Made by a program: the position numbers and the translations under genes
NCBI GenBank assembly: GCA_018716365.1
Contig: DVKA01000071.1
Coordinates: forward strand, 1-8,023
DNA from: Candidatus Caccocola faecipullorum
Lineage (GTDB): Bacteria > Synergistota > Synergistia > Synergistales > Synergistaceae
Length of the DNA stretch: 8,023 bases
Direction of reading: 5' to 3'
Notes under the pieces: generated by a model
Seen by the model: the letters and a program-made list of their open reading frames with translations, nothing else
What the model was told of the DNA's origin: nothing
The model's database searches: none
Shown here: positions 5,583-8,023 of the stretch, one piece after another
Layout: every line of letters starts with the position of its first letter
How positions within the stretch are numbered: the first letter of the stretch is position 1

Positions 5583-6736
5583 CAGCCTTTTCCTCCCTTT
5601 GCGGCGAGTTCGCGCATCGTCCTGTCGAAAATCTCTACTCCTTCGGAGGCGGCCTCGCGCGTCGCGGCGAAGGAGGGCAGGAAGCGCACCACCCTCGGTC
5701 CCGCCGGAAGCGAGAGCAGCCTGTTGTCCTGCAGCGCACGGACTATCTCCTGCGACGGTATGTCGCTGTCTACGCCTATGAGCAGGCCGTCGCCGCGCAC
5801 CGCGCTGACGAGGGGGATGTCTCTCTTTTCTATCTCCGAGCGTATGAAAGCGCCGAGCTCTTCGGCGTGGGCGCAGAGGTTTTCTTTCTTTATCAGTTTC
5901 AGCGCCGCGGCGGAGACTCGCGCGACGAATTCGTTGCCTCCGTAGGTAGAGCCGTGCGAGTGCGGCGGGAAGTCGCCGAGCTCGCTGCGCCAGATTAAAG
6001 CTCCGGCGGGAAGGCCGCCGGCGAGCCCTTTCGCGGCGCAGATTATGTCTGGCTCAAGGCCGTGGCGGTACGAGGCGAAGAAGCTTCCGCAGCGGCCGAG
6101 GCCGGTCTGCACTTCGTCGGCTACGAGCAGCGCGCCGTGCGCGCGGCAGCTTTCCGTTATCGCGCGGCCCACCTCTTCCGGTATCGGGTAGACACCGCCT
6201 TCGCCCTGTACCGGCTCGATGAATACTGCAAGGGTTTCGTCTGTTATTTTTTCGGGAATCTCTTCAGGCGCGTAGTGCTTTGCGGTGTGTATGATCGAAG
6301 CGAAGGGCGCGCGGTATTTCGGGTTGAAGGTAAGGCCGAGCGAGCCGCAGCTGCGCCCGTGGAACGCGCGGCGTGCGGCTATTATCTCGCCGCGTCCCTT
6401 GCGTAGCGCAGCGGCGAGCTTTAGCGCGCCTTCAATGGCTTCTGTGCCGCTGTTGCATAAAAACACCGTCGCGTCGCAGCCCATGCCCTCGGCGAGAAGG
6501 TTAGCCACCTCTTCTCGCACCGGCGACTCGTAGCCCGCTCCGCAGCTCCATACGCCCGCTGAGGCCTCTTTGACGGCTTCCATGAGCGCCGGATGGGCGT
6601 GGCCGAAGAGCGCAGCGCCGTGGCCGTTGAAGAAGTCTACGTAGCAGCGTCCCTGCGCGTCCCAGACGTATGGGCCGTCGCCGTGCGTCAGCACGAGGCC
6701 GCGTCCGCCGAAAAGTTTGCTCAGCGAACCAGACAT
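5582..6736 (-). CDS. lysJ: [LysW]-aminoadipate semialdehyde / glutamate semialdehyde aminotransferase
   Basis: A PLP-dependent class III aminotransferase (384 residues, usual family length) that aminates the LysW-bound semialdehyde, using glutamate as donor. Visible active-site elements are NSGTEA (95-100, phosphate binding), FHGR (125-128, with the aromatic that stacks on the cofactor), EPVQGEGG (174-181), DEVQTG (207-212, Asp207 binding the pyridine nitrogen), Lys236 in AAKGLAGG (the Schiff-base lysine) and HGSTYGGN (261-268). ATG 6736 lies within the end of lysZ, giving a 16-base overlap, and GAGGAGG sits about 10 bases upstream. The acetylornithine aminotransferase ArgD is the closest alternative, and many LysJ/ArgD enzymes accept both substrates; the operon with LysZ, LysK and LysY favours LysJ. 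Confidence 0.93.
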   Translation of the reverse strand: MSGSLSKLFGGRGLVLTHGDGPYVWDAQGRCYVDFFNGHGAALFGHAHPALMEAVKEASAGVWSCGAGYESPVREEVANLLAEGMGCDATVFLCNSGTEAIEGALKLAAALRKGRGEIIAARRAFHGRSCGSLGLTFNPKYRAPFASIIHTAKHYAPEEIPEKITDETLAVFIEPVQGEGGVYPIPEEVGRAITESCRAHGALLVADEVQTGLGRCGSFFASYRHGLEPDIICAAKGLAGGLPAGALIWRSELGDFPPHSHGSTYGGNEFVARVSAAALKLIKKENLCAHAEELGAFIRSEIEKRDIPLVSAVRGDGLLIGVDSDIPSQEIVRALQDNRLLSLPAGPRVVRFLPSFAATREAASEGVEIFDRTMRELAAKGGKG

Positions 6737-7530
6737 GTCGCGCGCCCCTCCTCAGCGTTCGCTATGGGCGACGGCACGCGCCCGTCGGCGAGATAGACCT
6801 TCGGCACGGAGAGCTCGAGCGCCTCTTTGCAGGCGACGAGCTTCCTTTTCATGTTGCCCTCGGCGTAGTGCTCTATGATGTCCCACTGCGCGAGGCGGCC
6901 CGAGGTGATGAGCGAAGCGGGGTCGTTGATATCCTTCATGAGGCCGGGGACGTTGGAGAGTATGACCATGAGCTCCGCGCGCACTGCGCCCGCTATCTGC
7001 GCCGCGAGGCGGTCGCCGTCGATGTTGAGCGATATCGAAAGCTCCGCATCGAGCGCAAGCGGCGGCACTACGGGGACGATGCCCGCGTCAAGCATAGCGG
7101 TCAGCGGCGCGGCGTCGATTTTCGTGACCGTTCCGCTGTAGTTGCCGCGCAGTATCCTTATGCGCCCGTTGACGCTCTCGCGCAGGAAGTCCTTGCGTTT
7201 CGCGACGGCGTAAGCCGCCTGCTCCGGGTCGGCCTGCTCGGCCTTCACGCCGCGCTCCGCGAGAAGCGCCTTTATGCGCGCGCCGTAGGAGAGCGCAGCC
7301 TCGCGGAAGAGCTCGCGCTCCTTTTCCCCGACGAAACGGCTTCTGTATCCGCTGGGGCTCGTCACCATGCGTATCGCGACGCCGCGCTCGGCGCAGAGGT
7401 CGTTCATGACTCCGCTTGCGCCGTGGACTACTATCCAGCGTTCGCCCGCGGAAACTCTTCTCGCTATCTCGTCCATGAGCGGCTCGAGCGCGTTGCCCGA
7501 GGCTCCGCCGATTTTTACGACTCCTATCAT
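6721..7530 (-). CDS. lysZ: [LysW]-aminoadipate / [LysW]-glutamate kinase
   Basis: An amino-acid kinase (269 residues) that phosphorylates the side-chain carboxylate of alpha-aminoadipate or glutamate attached to LysW. Family features in order: VKIGGASGN at the N-terminus (Lys6 and the Gly-Gly for phosphates), VVHGASG (34-40), RGNYSGTV (128-135), LNIDGD (168-173), LSNVPGL (191-197), GNMKRK (225-230, the ATP-site Lys) and LADGR (247-251) close to the end. The Tyr/Arg-containing loop around 60-75 and MKRK ending suit LysZ rather than acetylglutamate kinase ArgB, although the two are close relatives. ATG 7530 has GTAGGAGGT 8 bases upstream. It follows lysY after 13 bases and overlaps lysJ by 16. 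Confidence 0.93.
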   Translation of the reverse strand: MIGVVKIGGASGNALEPLMDEIARRVSAGERWIVVHGASGVMNDLCAERGVAIRMVTSPSGYRSRFVGEKERELFREAALSYGARIKALLAERGVKAEQADPEQAAYAVAKRKDFLRESVNGRIRILRGNYSGTVTKIDAAPLTAMLDAGIVPVVPPLALDAELSISLNIDGDRLAAQIAGAVRAELMVILSNVPGLMKDINDPASLITSGRLAQWDIIEHYAEGNMKRKLVACKEALELSVPKVYLADGRVPSPIANAEEGRATCLVR

Positions 7531-7543
7531 CTTTATAAACCTC

Positions 7544-8023
7544 CTACGCGGGGTAGACGGGCATCATGTCGAGCCCTTCGGTCTCGTCCAAGCCGAACAT
7601 CAGGTTGGCGCACTGTACCGCGGAGCCCGCAGCGCCCTTCATCAGATTGTCTATAGCCGACGCCGCTATCATGCGCCGTCCGTCCTCGGCGAGCATGAAG
7701 CCGGTCAGCACGCGGTTGCTGCCGAGTACGAAACGCGGGTCCGGAATACGGAAGTGCGCGGGCTTCGCGGGTGTGAAGGAGACGAAGGGCTCGCCGTTCC
7801 ACGCGGCGCGGTAGAGCTTCCATATCTCCGCCTCGCGCACCTGGCGGTTCAGCGTGACGTGCGCGAGGCACTGGATGCCGCGCACCATCTCCGCCGTCGT
7901 GACGCCCATCGTGAAGGCGCTCATCGGCAGCGAAAGCTCCTGCACGACCTCCGCCATGTGGCGGTGTACGAAGGGGCTGACCACGCGCATCGCGCGGCTG
8001 CGCATCGCGTGCGCCGAGCCTTC
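7544..8023 (-). CDS. lysY: [LysW]-aminoadipyl/glutamyl phosphate reductase, N-terminus cut off by window edge
   Basis: The C-terminal 159 residues of an ArgC-type NADPH-dependent reductase that converts the LysW-bound acyl phosphate to its semialdehyde. The frame is open to the right edge; about 190 N-terminal residues, including the NADP fold and the catalytic Cys, are outside the window. Visible are VHRHMAEV (the catalytic His region, HRHxPE in most relatives, with Pro replaced by Ala here) and the ArgC/LysY C-terminal signature AIDNLMKGAAGSAVQCANLMFG. The TAG stop at 7544-7546 lies 13 bases before lysZ. Classical ArgC is the alternative; linkage to lysZ, lysJ and lysK favours LysY. lysX and lysW are expected further upstream in the operon. 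Confidence 0.92.
   Translation of the reverse strand, partial: EGSAHAMRSRAMRVVSPFVHRHMAEVVQELSLPMSAFTMGVTTAEMVRGIQCLAHVTLNRQVREAEIWKLYRAAWNGEPFVSFTPAKPAHFRIPDPRFVLGSNRVLTGFMLAEDGRRMIAASAIDNLMKGAAGSAVQCANLMFGLDETEGLDMMPVYPA

Noticed and set aside
4800..5945. 381-codon plus-strand open frame antisense to lysK/lysJ
   Set aside because: It lies across two well-matched minus-strand genes, has Arg/Ala/Val-rich composition typical of the complement of GC-rich coding DNA, and no recognisable domain.
6670..7656. 328-codon plus-strand open frame antisense to lysZ
   Set aside because: Complement of a strongly supported kinase gene; composition rich in Arg, His and Tyr with no motif.

Overview
The window (8,023 bases, GC-rich) reads as the chromosome of an anaerobic bacterium with several archaeal-flavoured systems: a V/A-type ATPase, an archaeal/cyanobacterial-type CobT, and the LysW carrier-protein pathway for lysine or arginine. 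This combination fits Synergistota (Cloacibacillus or Synergistes-like). That assignment is inference from gene content, since no rRNA or other marker is present. All genes except one lie on the minus strand. I see no mobile element, CRISPR array, tRNA or rRNA.

Positions 1-1786 (minus strand) hold the start of a V/A-type ATPase operon: subunit D (GTG start at 1786), a short coiled-coil peripheral-stalk subunit of the G/H type, and subunit C (AC39 family), which runs off the left edge. The D subunit opens the cluster, an order unlike the commonly described ones. The 189-base gap 1787-1975 is a divergent intergenic region. It holds a perfect TATAAT on the plus strand and a possible 34-codon leader reading frame.

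Positions 1976-3001 (plus strand) encode a CobT-like phosphoribosyltransferase of the archaeal/cyanobacterial subfamily, followed by a textbook intrinsic terminator at 3011-3058. Converging on it is a nicotinamidase-type cysteine hydrolase (3066-3974, minus). The two may be linked through nicotinate, which one enzyme makes from nicotinamide and the other releases from NaMN.

Positions 4029-4496 hold a bidirectional terminator, a small exported protein (4081-4431, minus) with a partial superoxide-reductase-like ligand pattern, and its very AT-rich, imperfectly palindromic promoter region.

Positions 4548-8023 (minus strand) are a tightly packed lysY-lysZ-lysJ-lysK operon, with lysY truncated at the right edge. 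These four enzymes phosphorylate, reduce and transaminate an amino acid held on the small carrier protein LysW, then release it as lysine (or ornithine). lysW and lysX are not in the window and would be expected upstream, beyond 8023. Most of the window is recognisable housekeeping metabolism. The less explained pieces are the exported protein and its promoter, the leader reading frame before cobT, and the D-first ATPase order.
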